The notes below the pieces were generated by a model that worked only from the letters and a program-made list of their open reading frames with translations, was not told where the DNA came from and ran no database searches. This document shows positions 40,409 to 48,554 of a stretch of DNA of 64,000 bases, in pieces. The stretch comes from Sphingomonadales bacterium 39-57-19 (lineage in GTDB: Bacteria; Pseudomonadota; Alphaproteobacteria; Sphingomonadales; Sphingomonadaceae), in NCBI GenBank assembly GCA_002282385.1, contig NCJG01000003.1:1-64000 (forward strand), in the 5' to 3' direction. Position 1 is the first letter of the stretch. Every line of letters starts with the position of its first letter. The position numbers and the translations under genes are program-made.

Positions 40409-41328
40409 CGCACGGCGCCTTTCGCCAATAGCTTGGGCACCAAAAACAACGCCGCGATTAACGGCCATTTGCGCTGCCAAGGGCGCACTATGATTTGCGT
40501 GCCGGCGTGGCGGTTAATCTTCCACGCCAGATAATCAATGCCGCCCGCATAGGTAAACGCCGCCTTTGCCAGCCGTGCAACGGTCAGCAACTTTCCGCGT
40601 CGACGTAAGGCGGGCCAGCGGCGTTTTTCTTGAACGATGTGGCCATCGGGGTCGGGCAAGATAACTATTTTGTCGCCGCGCACTTCATGTGCGATCGTTA
40701 TGTGCTGCAATGCCGCTTGGCCAAAGCGGACGTAGCGATTGGGGTCGAATGAAATCACCGAAGACGGCCGGTCCTTGCGTTCCGCGCGCAGCTCCGCGCC
40801 ATATGTCATTTCGAATCCCGACTGCCAAAGGTCGAGCACATCGGCTTCGCGCTCGGCAAATGCCAGCGCCGCATTCAGCAAGGTCGGGGCGGCACCCGAT
40901 ATTGCAAGAACCGCAGATTGCCGTGCGTCCTCATCCGCGCACCAGACAAGCCGCGATGGCTGGGCAAATCGCGCCCAGACCGACACCGCAGACGCCGCCG
41001 GGCGGTTGAGGTGGTGAAAGTCCGCTTCGCTTAAAATCGCGACCTTGGCGACGAGATTGCCATGTTGAAACGGAAATACATTGGGCGGCAGGCGGCGGTT
41101 CCATGTGGCGAGCCAACCGCGTCCATAGGCGGATTGGTAATCGGACACGATGAGGTAGAAGTCGAGCATCTCCCCCTCTAGCTTTTCCGACCGCAGGCAC
41201 GATCCATAGAACAGAACGGCGCGCGCTGCCGGGCCATATTGCGCCGCGATATACGCAGCGAAGTCGCTCGCGCCCTGTTGCGCGGGTAGGGCCAATTCCT
41301 CGGCCACAAGCTGGGTCAGCGAAAGCAT
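40405..41328 (-). CDS. Tam41-like nucleotidyltransferase, candidate lipid cytidylyltransferase
   Basis: A 307-residue nucleotidyltransferase-fold protein. The signature is VLFYGSCLRSEKLEGEMLDFYLIV (from about residue 38): GS, then a MLDF strand with one aspartate. The MLDF-x-x-V-x-D pattern, with LPPNVFPF and VAKVAILSEADF and then VWARF.QPSRLVW, parallels the Tam41 phosphatidate cytidylyltransferases (MIDF.FAV.D, then KY.VIS, W..LY.AGRLQKP). It closes a minus-strand operon behind a lipid kinase (32-base gap) and a DUF2141 protein. CTP-dependent activation of a phospholipid or phosphoceramide is therefore plausible but is inferred from motif reading only. Confidence 0.66.
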   Translation of the reverse strand: MLSLTQLVAEELALPAQQGASDFAAYIAAQYGPAARAVLFYGSCLRSEKLEGEMLDFYLIVSDYQSAYGRGWLATWNRRLPPNVFPFQHGNLVAKVAILSEADFHHLNRPAASAVSVWARFAQPSRLVWCADEDARQSAVLAISGAAPTLLNAALAFAEREADVLDLWQSGFEMTYGAELRAERKDRPSSVISFDPNRYVRFGQAALQHITIAHEVRGDKIVILPDPDGHIVQEKRRWPALRRRGKLLTVARLAKAAFTYAGGIDYLAWKINRHAGTQIIVRPWQRKWPLIAALFLVPKLLAKGAVR

Positions 41329-41360
41329 ATCTGCGCCTTAGCCGTTTCCGTTGCCGCTTG

Positions 41361-42332
41361 TTAAGCAGCGAGTTTCAGAAAAGGCACAGGCGGCGTTGAC
41401 CGAAGCACGATCGGGCTACCGCGATACGCCTCGAACACTTCGCCATCCAAAACGACGCTGCTGCGTTCGCTATCGATGCGGATGACGTCGCCTTGCTGGA
41501 AATGGACGCCGCTTGTGGGCGTGTGGCCCAATTTGCCGCGCAGTGACGCCGCGATCATTTTCAGCATCGCCCATGGCGTTTGGTCAACGGCCATAAACTT
41601 CATCAAACCACGCTGTTTGGTTTTTCCGGCCTGCCCGCCAAGCAAAAGCTTTTCCAGCGTGGTGACGATCAAAACCGAAAATGTGCCCTGCAATTCGCCA
41701 TTGCGGATAAACGATATGCTGACGGGTTTTGATCGTTCCGGCAGGAAACTTGCCTTCACCCGGACAAAGGCCGAAAACATAACGGCAATGAACGTCAGGA
41801 AATGGCTTAAGCCATTGGGCAATCCCAACGGATAGATTTTGTGGCGGCAATAAAGAATCGTTTCGGCAAGACCTGCGCCGCCCAAGAACATGCCAAGAAC
41901 CGGACGCGCGCCTTCGCTGCCATCGCTTAACGCAATCAGTTCGCGGACAACGATATGTTCGGAAAGATCGCCCTTTGCGACGTCGATGATACGCGCCAGC
42001 GCCTCCAACGGGTCACCTTCGGCTCCCAAATCGAGCGCAATCAGGTTGGTCTTGCCATTGGGCAGCACGGCGACGGGCGGCGGCGACCCTTCAAAATGTC
42101 CACCATGGTATAGTTCGGTCAACGCAGACTGCACGGTGCCATCGCCGCCATTGATGACGAGCACCTTGGGCTTCACGCGGGCAATCATTTCCAGCGCTTT
42201 GGCGATCTGGCCAATTTCTTCGACTTCGTAATGGAATATATCAGGATTTTTCGCGCAATAGTTTCGGACCGCCGGCAACAACGACCTGTTGCCGGTTGAA
42301 TTGGGGTTCGAAAGAAGCGCGACTAAAGCCAA
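41361..42332 (-). CDS. Diacylglycerol-kinase-family lipid kinase, candidate ceramide kinase
   Basis: A 323-residue lipid kinase of the DAGK catalytic fold. The N-terminal LLSNPNSTGNR leads to the ATP loop VINGGDGTVQSAL (about residues 58-70) and then VAVLPNGKTNLIALDLG. The C-terminal half is a beta sandwich ending VLDGEVFEAYRG, the usual substrate-side signature. It lies in the spt neighbourhood, between DUF2141 and a Tam41-like enzyme. In Caulobacter a kinase of this fold (CpgB) located beside spt phosphorylates ceramide. That makes this a good ceramide-kinase candidate, although diacylglycerol or undecaprenol kinase activity cannot be ruled out. Confidence 0.8.
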   Translation of the reverse strand: MALVALLSNPNSTGNRSLLPAVRNYCAKNPDIFHYEVEEIGQIAKALEMIARVKPKVLVINGGDGTVQSALTELYHGGHFEGSPPPVAVLPNGKTNLIALDLGAEGDPLEALARIIDVAKGDLSEHIVVRELIALSDGSEGARPVLGMFLGGAGLAETILYCRHKIYPLGLPNGLSHFLTFIAVMFSAFVRVKASFLPERSKPVSISFIRNGELQGTFSVLIVTTLEKLLLGGQAGKTKQRGLMKFMAVDQTPWAMLKMIAASLRGKLGHTPTSGVHFQQGDVIRIDSERSSVVLDGEVFEAYRGSPIVLRSTPPVPFLKLAA

Positions 42333-42342
42333 ATCATTACCT

Positions 42343-42819
42343 TCACATATATTTCAGGTTGATGGTGATCCGCGTAATGCCGGGGCCCGCATCGAATGCA
42401 ACTTTGCTGACCGACGGCTTGCCCAAATTCAATATGCTCACGCTGGGGTTGTTGGAAAAACCGCCGCCGTCCTGCGTGAAGTCTGTTTTGCCATTTCCGT
42501 TTCGGTCATGGCGCACAGCAATGCCATATTTCCCTTCGGAAGGGACGGGCAGGCAAAAGCTCATATTTCCTGCGCTCGCGCGGCTTTCGATGCGGTGCAG
42601 CCAGCGGCCTTTGGCCAGCCAAGTGCCGGGCGTTGCGGCATAAGATTGCACGCGAACATTGCCTCTCGCTTCCTTCACGCCCTGCACGTTCACCAGCACA
42701 GCGGGGCCTTTGCCCGCGGCGCAGCGCGACAAATCATTGCTTATTTCCTCGCTTGCAGCAGCGGTGCCCGATACGAGCGCCAATGCCGTGGCAGATATAA
42801 GGACCAAATATTTGTTCAT
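42343..42819 (-). CDS. DUF2141 family secreted protein
   Basis: A 158-residue periplasmic protein. The signal peptide ends near SGTAAA, and the mature part has the DUF2141 beta-rich fold with the DRNGNGKTDF calcium-loop-like motif (about 107-116) and GGGFSNNP. A pair of cysteines (about 33 and 90) could form a disulfide. The function is unknown. It starts the minus-strand operon, ten bases ahead of the lipid kinase. The promoter must lie in the 127-base gap shared with lptF. Confidence 0.85.
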   Translation of the reverse strand: MNKYLVLISATALALVSGTAAASEEISNDLSRCAAGKGPAVLVNVQGVKEARGNVRVQSYAATPGTWLAKGRWLHRIESRASAGNMSFCLPVPSEGKYGIAVRHDRNGNGKTDFTQDGGGFSNNPSVSILNLGKPSVSKVAFDAGPGITRITINLKYM

Positions 42820-42946
42820 CTCAAAACTCCTGGAACAGCAATTTCGGTATCACTTCACAACGATACCATCGATATATTGCCCCTGAACCTGTAAGCGTCT
42901 ATCGGGTCAGTTTGCGGCCAAATTAGGGTGACAGGGCGACCATAAG
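42820..42946. promoter_or_regulatory. Divergent promoter region DUF2141 / lptF
   Basis: A 127-base gap from which the minus-strand lipid kinase operon and the plus-strand lptFG transcript diverge. No operator is identified. Confidence 0.4.
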
Positions 42947-44185
42947 TTGAAATTTCTTACTGCCACCGACCGATATATCTTCCGGCTTGTGATGTTGCCG
43001 TTGCTGGCGACGCTCGCAATCGCGGCTTCATTGTTGCTGTTGGACAAGATGTTGACCCTGTTTGACTTCGTCGCCGCAGAGGGCGGACCGGTCAGCGTGG
43101 TCTGGCGCATGCTCGCAAATCTGATGCCCGAATATTTGTCACTCGGCATCCCTATCGGGCTGTTGCTGGGCATATTGCTGGCGTTCCGCAAACTCGCGAC
43201 ATCGTCCGAACTCGACATTTTCCGGGCGGTGGGGATGAGTTACTTCCGGCTGCTGCGCGTGCCATTCCTGCTGGCAATCGCACTTGCCGCCGTCAACTTT
43301 GCCATTGTCGGATTTGTTCAGCCCAGCGCGCGCTATCTATATGAAGAACTCCGCTTCGAACTGCGATCAGGCGCCTTTGGCGCGAAGGTCCGGGTGGGCG
43401 AATTCAACAATGTTGGCAAGAATTTGACCATGCGCATCGATGAAAGTCGGGACAATGGCAACGCGCTGTCAGGCATGTTTGTGTACGCGCAGGGCAATAA
43501 AGGACAGTCGATTGCCGTTACGGCTGAAAAGGGGCAGTTTTTGCGCACCGATGATCCGGACACGATATTGCTGCGATTGGAAAAGGGCACGCTGGTGCAC
43601 GACGCGCCCAATTATAAATCACCGCGCGTGCTCAGCTTTACCAGCCATGACGTCCCCATCCCGCTGCCGCAGATTGAAAGTTTTCGGTCGCGTGGCGGCA
43701 AAGACCGCGAATATCTGATTACCGAATTGGTGCAGATCGGAAATGATCCGCAACAGTCTGCATCGGAACGGGGCAGTGCGTGGGCTAATTTCCATTTTCG
43801 CCTGGTTGAGGTGGCGATGATGCTCCTGCTGCCGTTGCTTGCATTGGCGCTGGCGATACCGCCGAAACGGTCGACATCCGCGCTTGGTGTCTTTTTATCG
43901 ATCGTGATGGTCGTGACCTATCATAAGATAAACGAATATGCCGAAAGCGTGGGTGCCATGGGCATTGTTGACCCGTTTATCGCATTGTGGGCGCCATTTG
44001 TGCTGTTCGCCGCGTTGATCATCTGGATGTATCATGTGATCGCGCATGTGCCCGGCGGTCAGCCCATCGGCGCTCTTGAAGTCTTCGCGACAAAGGCCGG
44101 TAAATGGTTCAAGAAACTGTTCCGCTGGGGCCGAAAATCGCGGCTGGCCACCATTGGCATGCCTGTGCCGCAAGAGGGGTCATAA
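42947..44185 (+). CDS. lptF: LptF-type permease of the lipid export ABC transporter
   Basis: Inner-membrane half of the LptB2FG exporter, which extracts glycolipid from the inner membrane and feeds it to the Lpt bridge. The 412-residue protein has the six-helix YjgP/YjgQ arrangement: three helices at the start (about 12-35, 55-78, 102-124), a periplasmic beta-jellyroll (about 130-270) and three helices at the end. It starts with TTG at 42947. lptG follows three bases after its stop. Most sphingomonads carry glycosphingolipid instead of lipopolysaccharide, so the exported lipid here could be sphingolipid-based, which is inference. Confidence 0.93.
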   Translation: MKFLTATDRYIFRLVMLPLLATLAIAASLLLLDKMLTLFDFVAAEGGPVSVVWRMLANLMPEYLSLGIPIGLLLGILLAFRKLATSSELDIFRAVGMSYFRLLRVPFLLAIALAAVNFAIVGFVQPSARYLYEELRFELRSGAFGAKVRVGEFNNVGKNLTMRIDESRDNGNALSGMFVYAQGNKGQSIAVTAEKGQFLRTDDPDTILLRLEKGTLVHDAPNYKSPRVLSFTSHDVPIPLPQIESFRSRGGKDREYLITELVQIGNDPQQSASERGSAWANFHFRLVEVAMMLLLPLLALALAIPPKRSTSALGVFLSIVMVVTYHKINEYAESVGAMGIVDPFIALWAPFVLFAALIIWMYHVIAHVPGGQPIGALEVFATKAGKWFKKLFRWGRKSRLATIGMPVPQEGS

Positions 44186-44188
44186 CCC

Positions 44189-45277
44189 ATGCATTTCTTC
44201 CCCTCACGCAACATCACAATGTACATGGCCCGGCTGTTTGTCGTGCGCAGCTTTGCTGTGTTGATGATGCTTGTATTGGTGCTGATGACGCTCGATCTGC
44301 TGGGTGAAAGTGGCAAGATATTGGCGGTGCCCGGAAATGATCAGGGTGATGTCTTGCGCTATGTAACAATGCGCGCCCCGCAAATCATTGCCAGATTTCT
44401 GCCCTTCTCGGTGCTGTTGGGGACGTTAATCACCTTCGCGACCCTCAGCCAGAACAGCGAAGTGGTGGCGATGAAGGCGGCGGGCTTGTCCGCGCACCAA
44501 ATTCTAGCGCCCATGTTTGTCGCCAGCTTGGGCGTAGCGCTTATCTCGTTCGTGTTTAACGACGTTGTCGTCGCGCCGAATACGCAAAAGCTTAAGATTT
44601 GGAAGGATGCCGAATATGGCGCGATCGCGCCCGATAGTGACGCGCGCAACAATGTGTGGGTCCGCGAAGGCGGCGACCTTATCAATGCAGGCAGGGTGCT
44701 GGGATCGGGCGACAATATCGTCCTCGATAATGTCCGCGTCTATTTGCGCGCCAATGGCGGTTTGCGTCAGGTCATTACCGCACCAAATGCCCGTTATGTA
44801 GGCAATGCATGGCTGCTTGAAAATGCGGAAACATTTGACGTCGCGACCACCGAACAGAAGAAGGTGAGCAATCTTACAATCGGCAAAGGCATCACGCCCG
44901 ATAGGTTCAACGTCGTTAAGGTTGACGGGGACAGCCTTGGCTTCTTGCCGTTGATGCGCGCCATTGACGATCTGCGCGCCGCCGGTCGCCGCACCGATAA
45001 TCTTGAAGGCATATTGTGGCACAAGCTGGCGGGGCCTTTGTCGACCTTGTTAATGCCCTTGCTGGCTGCGGTCGCCGCCTTTGGCCTTGCCCGCTCGGGC
45101 GCTTTGTTCGTCCGCGCGGTGCTGGGCATGGCGCTTGGCTTTACCTATTTCGTTGCTGATAACTTTGCCCTGGCGATGGGCAATCTGGGCGCTTATCCGC
45201 CTTGGATTGCCGCATGGGGACCATTTCTGCTCTTTTTACTGATCGGCGAAACGGTGCTTATCCGCACTGAAGAATAA
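44189..45277 (+). CDS. lptG: LptG-type permease of the lipid export ABC transporter
   Basis: Partner of LptF. The 362-residue protein shows the same three-helix, periplasmic domain, three-helix plan. It has the conserved VLIGTLITFATLSQNSEVVAMKAAGLS-type coupling-helix region (here LLGTLITFATLSQNSE, about residues 73-88), which contacts LptB. The last helices are at about 268-290, 295-318 and 330-350. It is directly downstream of lptF. LptB, LptC and LptA are not in the window. Confidence 0.93.
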   Translation: MHFFPSRNITMYMARLFVVRSFAVLMMLVLVLMTLDLLGESGKILAVPGNDQGDVLRYVTMRAPQIIARFLPFSVLLGTLITFATLSQNSEVVAMKAAGLSAHQILAPMFVASLGVALISFVFNDVVVAPNTQKLKIWKDAEYGAIAPDSDARNNVWVREGGDLINAGRVLGSGDNIVLDNVRVYLRANGGLRQVITAPNARYVGNAWLLENAETFDVATTEQKKVSNLTIGKGITPDRFNVVKVDGDSLGFLPLMRAIDDLRAAGRRTDNLEGILWHKLAGPLSTLLMPLLAAVAAFGLARSGALFVRAVLGMALGFTYFVADNFALAMGNLGAYPPWIAAWGPFLLFLLIGETVLIRTEE

Positions 45278-45331
45278 GCCTTCCGGATAAGGCGGCGTTG
45301 GGCACATAAAAATGCGTTTCGGGAATTCACT

Positions 45332-46483
45332 ATGACAGACATCATCATTCGGCCGGTTGTAATCAAGGCAGACAAACGCGCCTTCATTGACCTGCCTTTC
45401 CGGCTTTATGCCAATGATCCCAACTGGGTTCCGCCATTGAAGAGCGATGTGATGGCGACCATTACGCCCGGCAAGAACCCGTGGTTCGAACATGGTGAGG
45501 CGCAGCTTTTTCTCGCGGAAAAGGACGGGAAAGTTGTTGGCCGGATCTCCGCTCATTTGGATTTTCTCGCGCTGAAACAGCCGCCAGAACAAGGCATGGG
45601 CCCGGGCGTTGGCAATTGGGGATTTTTTGAGGCTGAAGATGAAGCCACCGGAAAGCTGCTGATATCGACGGCTGAAGATTGGCTGCGCAGCAAAAACATG
45701 GTGCGCTCGCTCGGGCCGTTAAGCCTGTCCATCTGGGAAGAGCCCGGCGTGTTGATTGATGGCCATGACCATCCATCGACCGTGCTGATGGGCTATCATA
45801 ACGCGGCCTATGGCGGGTGGATTGAGGCAGCGGGCTACGCCGGCATCAAAGATCTCTATACCTATCAAATCCCGATTGATGTGCCGTTTCCGCCGCTGGT
45901 GGAGCGCATTGTCGCATCGGGCGAGCGCAACGAACGCATCGTCATTCGTAAAGTGAACAAGGATAATTTTGATGCGGAAGCCGCGTTAATCCTGTCCATA
46001 TTGAACGACGCGTGGAGCGGGAATTGGGGCTTTGTCCCCGTCACCGATGCCGAAGTCGCGCACACCGGAAAGCAGTTAAAACCGATCGTTTTTAACGACC
46101 TGATCCGGATTGCGGAGGTTGATGGAGAACCCGTCGCCTTTATGATGACATGGCCCGACATCAACGAAAAAATCGGTCAATTTGGGGGCAGCCTGTTCCC
46201 GTTCAACTGGGCGAAGCTTTTGTGGTGGCTGCGCGCGCCAAAGGTCAGCACGATGCGCGTGCCGTTGATGGGCGTGATGAAAAAACTGCAGTCGACCCGC
46301 ATGGCGAGCCAATTGGCGTTCATGATGGTTTCCCTCATTCGCGACGCGTCCACCAGCAAATTTGGCGCAAGCCGGGGTGAATTTGGCTGGGTCCTTGACG
46401 ATAATGGGCCGATGCGGTCGGTGGGTGAGGCGATTAACGGCAAAATCAACAAGGTGTACCGCATCTACGAAAAGCAGCTTTGA
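45332..46483 (+). CDS. GNAT-like acyltransferase, candidate bacterial ceramide synthase
   Basis: A 383-residue protein with an N-terminal GNAT-like half (IRPVVIKADKRAFIDLPFRLYANDPNWVPPL, then LFLAEKDGKVVGRISAHLDF). A second half carries DLIRIAEVDGEPVAFMMTWPDINEK, so it resembles a tandem GNAT fold. Family members are often annotated loosely as N-acetyltransferase or dATP pyrophosphohydrolase. In Caulobacter an N-acyltransferase of this type near spt (bCerS) acylates 3-ketosphinganine. The position here, 55 bases after lptG and within the sphingolipid region, supports the same role. Start: the ATG at 45332, preceded by GGG. Confidence 0.62.
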   Translation: MTDIIIRPVVIKADKRAFIDLPFRLYANDPNWVPPLKSDVMATITPGKNPWFEHGEAQLFLAEKDGKVVGRISAHLDFLALKQPPEQGMGPGVGNWGFFEAEDEATGKLLISTAEDWLRSKNMVRSLGPLSLSIWEEPGVLIDGHDHPSTVLMGYHNAAYGGWIEAAGYAGIKDLYTYQIPIDVPFPPLVERIVASGERNERIVIRKVNKDNFDAEAALILSILNDAWSGNWGFVPVTDAEVAHTGKQLKPIVFNDLIRIAEVDGEPVAFMMTWPDINEKIGQFGGSLFPFNWAKLLWWLRAPKVSTMRVPLMGVMKKLQSTRMASQLAFMMVSLIRDASTSKFGASRGEFGWVLDDNGPMRSVGEAINGKINKVYRIYEKQL

Positions 46484-46534
46484 CCGCGAAGGCCATGTCG
46501 CCCGCGCCCGCCGTTTCACATGTGATTGGCCAAT

Positions 46535-46639
46535 TTAACGCGTGATGGCTTCGCCGATGGAGGCGTAGATCATCACCACGGCAAAGGATGCGATCATGCC
46601 GGTGAACAAGGCGACGACGGGAATTTGCAAAACGTCCAT
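46535..46639 (-). CDS. 34-residue single-helix membrane miniprotein
   Basis: A 35-codon gene with AGGAG six bases before its ATG at 46639. The peptide is one hydrophobic helix (VVALFTGMIASFAVVMIYAS, about residues 8-27) with an acidic N-terminus and a positive C-terminal end (EAITR). The clean ribosome site and amphipathic ends argue for translation. It resembles small regulatory or stabilising membrane peptides in shape, but no family is recognised. It lies between the GNAT-like gene and a DUF952 gene on the minus strand. Confidence 0.62.
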   Translation of the reverse strand: MDVLQIPVVALFTGMIASFAVVMIYASIGEAITR

Positions 46640-46685
46640 ATCAGGCTCCTATATTGAGGAGGCCACTATGCACCGCGCAATCAGG

Positions 46686-47012
46686 TCATGCTTTGATCTG
46701 GATCAAATGGCCGACAATCGCGTCCATCGGCAACGGCCCGTAAATATGCGGGAACAGCGCGCCGCCGCGGGATTCCTCCCATAGGATGGTCTCACCCAGA
46801 TAGGCCAAGTTCACTTCGGCAATGACGAGGCCGTCTTGTCCCGCAAAATGCTTGTCGAGCGTGCCCTGCAGCTGATCCTTGGCCGACAAATGAATATAGC
46901 CATCGGCCAGATCGACAGGTGCGCCGTGAAAGACGCCGTCGGCTTCAAACTGCGCCCATTGCGCGGCGGTGAATATTTTGAAGGCGGTATCGGGACGGCT
47001 ATGTTCGGACAT
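46686..47012 (-). CDS. DUF952 family protein
   Basis: A 108-residue cytosolic protein of the DUF952 family. Typical features are the FKIFTAAQWAQFEADGVFHGAPVDLADGYIHLSAKDQL run (residues 11-48) and EESRGGALFPHIYGPLP near 79-95, with His and Asp/Glu residues forming a possible active pocket. The fold relates to the GGCT-like/HIT-like group, but no reaction is established. It stands alone with its own start at 47012. Confidence 0.9.
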   Translation of the reverse strand: MSEHSRPDTAFKIFTAAQWAQFEADGVFHGAPVDLADGYIHLSAKDQLQGTLDKHFAGQDGLVIAEVNLAYLGETILWEESRGGALFPHIYGPLPMDAIVGHLIQIKA

Positions 47013-47076
47013 AGGCCGCCCATGCCGAAAAGCGGGGGGCGAGGCAAGCGGTGCATAGCGCGCGCCCGCGCGCAGG

Positions 47077-47322
47077 CTATGCCGACACGTTTTTGACCAT
47101 CATCGCAACCTGATCCAGGATCGAAAGCCGCTCTTTCTTCAACGCCTCTGTCCGGTCGTCGGACGCCGGTTCAATCCCGCTGTCGATCCGGTGAATTTCG
47201 CGGTTCACATCATGATATTGCGCCGCAAGCTTGGCGAAATGTTCATTGCCGATTTTCAGCGCGTGCAAGGCGTCAGCGGCGTCGGGGAATTCGGCATGGA
47301 GATCATGGGGGGTATGCGACAT
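47077..47322 (-). CDS. DUF465 (YdcH-like) small coiled-coil protein
   Basis: An 81-residue helical protein of the DUF465/YdcH family. The sequence AALAAQYHDVNREIHRIDSG-type heptad (about residues 30-50, here FAKLAAQYHDVNREIHRID) and the later LKKERLSILDQVA make a helical hairpin. Function unknown. It reads divergently from the HTH gene, with 179 bases between. Confidence 0.88.
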   Translation of the reverse strand: MSHTPHDLHAEFPDAADALHALKIGNEHFAKLAAQYHDVNREIHRIDSGIEPASDDRTEALKKERLSILDQVAMMVKNVSA

Positions 47323-47418
47323 GGCTATGTTTCCTTTTCAAACGGGATAACAGTTGCATGGGCGAAATGGGCCCGCCCTGCATTGCGCTAGATCAAAGAT
47401 TGCCGCGCGGCGCACGCT

Positions 47419-47437
47419 CCCCCCCCCCCAAAAAAAA
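47419..47437 (+). repeat. C11-A8 homopolymer tract upstream of the HTH gene
   Basis: Eleven C followed directly by eight A, about 65 bases before the start of the terminase-like gene and inside its presumed promoter. Such tracts slip readily in replication and sequencing. Confidence 0.85.
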
Positions 47438-47451
47438 CCATTTTCCTACAC

Positions 47452-47466
47452 GAACCTATATGGTTC
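47452..47466. promoter_or_regulatory. Perfect 15-base inverted repeat, candidate operator
   Basis: GAACCTATATGGTTC is an inverted repeat (GAACC/GGTTC around TATAT) located 36 bases before the ATG at 47502. Its size and place suit a repressor site overlapping the promoter. The binding protein is unknown; self-regulation by the HTH gene is possible. Confidence 0.5.
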
Positions 47467-47501
47467 ATAATCGCCTCCGTTTTTTTGAAATGGAGCGTAT
47501 T

Positions 47502-48479
47502 ATGCGTAACAAAGTCCCCGTCCCCCGCGAAAACCGCGCGCCTTTGCCTGATTTCACCCCTGTGCCGCTGCGATACCGCCATGATGGGTGGACGCCGGAG
47601 CGGCAGCGCGGCTTTATTGAGGCGTTGGCCGACACCGGCTGCGTCTCGCGCGCCACGGCCATCGTCAACATGTCGTTGGAGGGCGTCTATTATCTGCGCC
47701 GGCAAAAGGGCGCGGAGGAGTTTCGCGCCGCGTGGAATGCCGCACTCGATTTCGGGGTGCAGAAGTTAAAGGACATCGCCTTTGAACGCGCGATTGAGGG
47801 GGAGATGATCCCCGTCTTTGAAAAGGGCAAGTTGATGGGGTACCGGCGCAAACGCAACGACCGGCTGCTGATGTTCTGCCTGCGCCATTATGGGCAGGAT
47901 GCGAACGGCAAACGCACCACGATCAACTATTTCAGCAGCCGGGCACAGGCGGGGACAGCAAATGGCGAAGCGGGCAACGGCGCAGGGGGCAGCATCGCGG
48001 CGGCAGAGGCCAGCACCACCACCGTGCGCACCGTAATCAACGGCAATGGCACCGCCGCCGACATTAACGATGCGGCCCGCACGCTGGAAAATTTCGAAGG
48101 CATTGAACTGGACGCCGAGGCACAGGCCGCAATCACCGCCGCGTTGGAGGCATGCGCCGCCCGCTACCGCGCCGCAGGGGAGATTATCGACGATGGCGGC
48201 GATGATGCAATCGCGATGATGGTCGATGATCCCGACCAAATTTATGTCCCGACGGGCAAAAACACCTCCCCCTATCACGGCGAATTGGTTCTGCCCGACA
48301 TGGTGACCGAATTTGTACCGTTTCAGGAAGGCGAATCGCACTGGACCAACACCGGGGCCGAGCTACCCTATTGGGCGCAACCAGACGCGCTGCGTAAGCT
48401 GGAGGCGCCAATGGACGAGGTGCCAAAACGCAAACGCAAGTCGAATTGGAAACGCAAGGCGAAGGCGACGGAGGGCTGA
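47502..48479 (+). CDS. HTH protein resembling terminase small subunits
   Basis: A 325-residue protein. Residues about 25-75 form a helix-turn-helix region (TPERQRGFIEALADTGCVSRATAIVNMSLEGVYYLRR), of the kind found in phage terminase small subunits and related regulators. This is followed by LDFGVQKLKDIAFERAIEGEMIPVFEKGK and a RKRNDRLLMFCLRHYG segment. The C-terminal half is Ala/Gly/Thr-rich and then acidic, ending in a basic tail (KRKRKSNWKRKAKATEG). Similar genes are common in sphingomonads without phage neighbours. GGAG six bases before ATG 47502 decides this start over 47490 and 47358. Confidence 0.72.
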   Translation: MRNKVPVPRENRAPLPDFTPVPLRYRHDGWTPERQRGFIEALADTGCVSRATAIVNMSLEGVYYLRRQKGAEEFRAAWNAALDFGVQKLKDIAFERAIEGEMIPVFEKGKLMGYRRKRNDRLLMFCLRHYGQDANGKRTTINYFSSRAQAGTANGEAGNGAGGSIAAAEASTTTVRTVINGNGTAADINDAARTLENFEGIELDAEAQAAITAALEACAARYRAAGEIIDDGGDDAIAMMVDDPDQIYVPTGKNTSPYHGELVLPDMVTEFVPFQEGESHWTNTGAELPYWAQPDALRKLEAPMDEVPKRKRKSNWKRKAKATEG

Positions 48480-48554
48480 CGAGGCGGTCATTGTCGCGCG
48501 GCCCCACGTCGTCACTCCCCACTTCGTCATGCCGACCGCGTCTTTACTCCTCCC

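Noticed and set aside
47502..48479. Prophage start, based on the terminase-like gene
   Set aside because: No large terminase, portal, capsid or integrase gene follows; the neighbours are small chromosomal genes.
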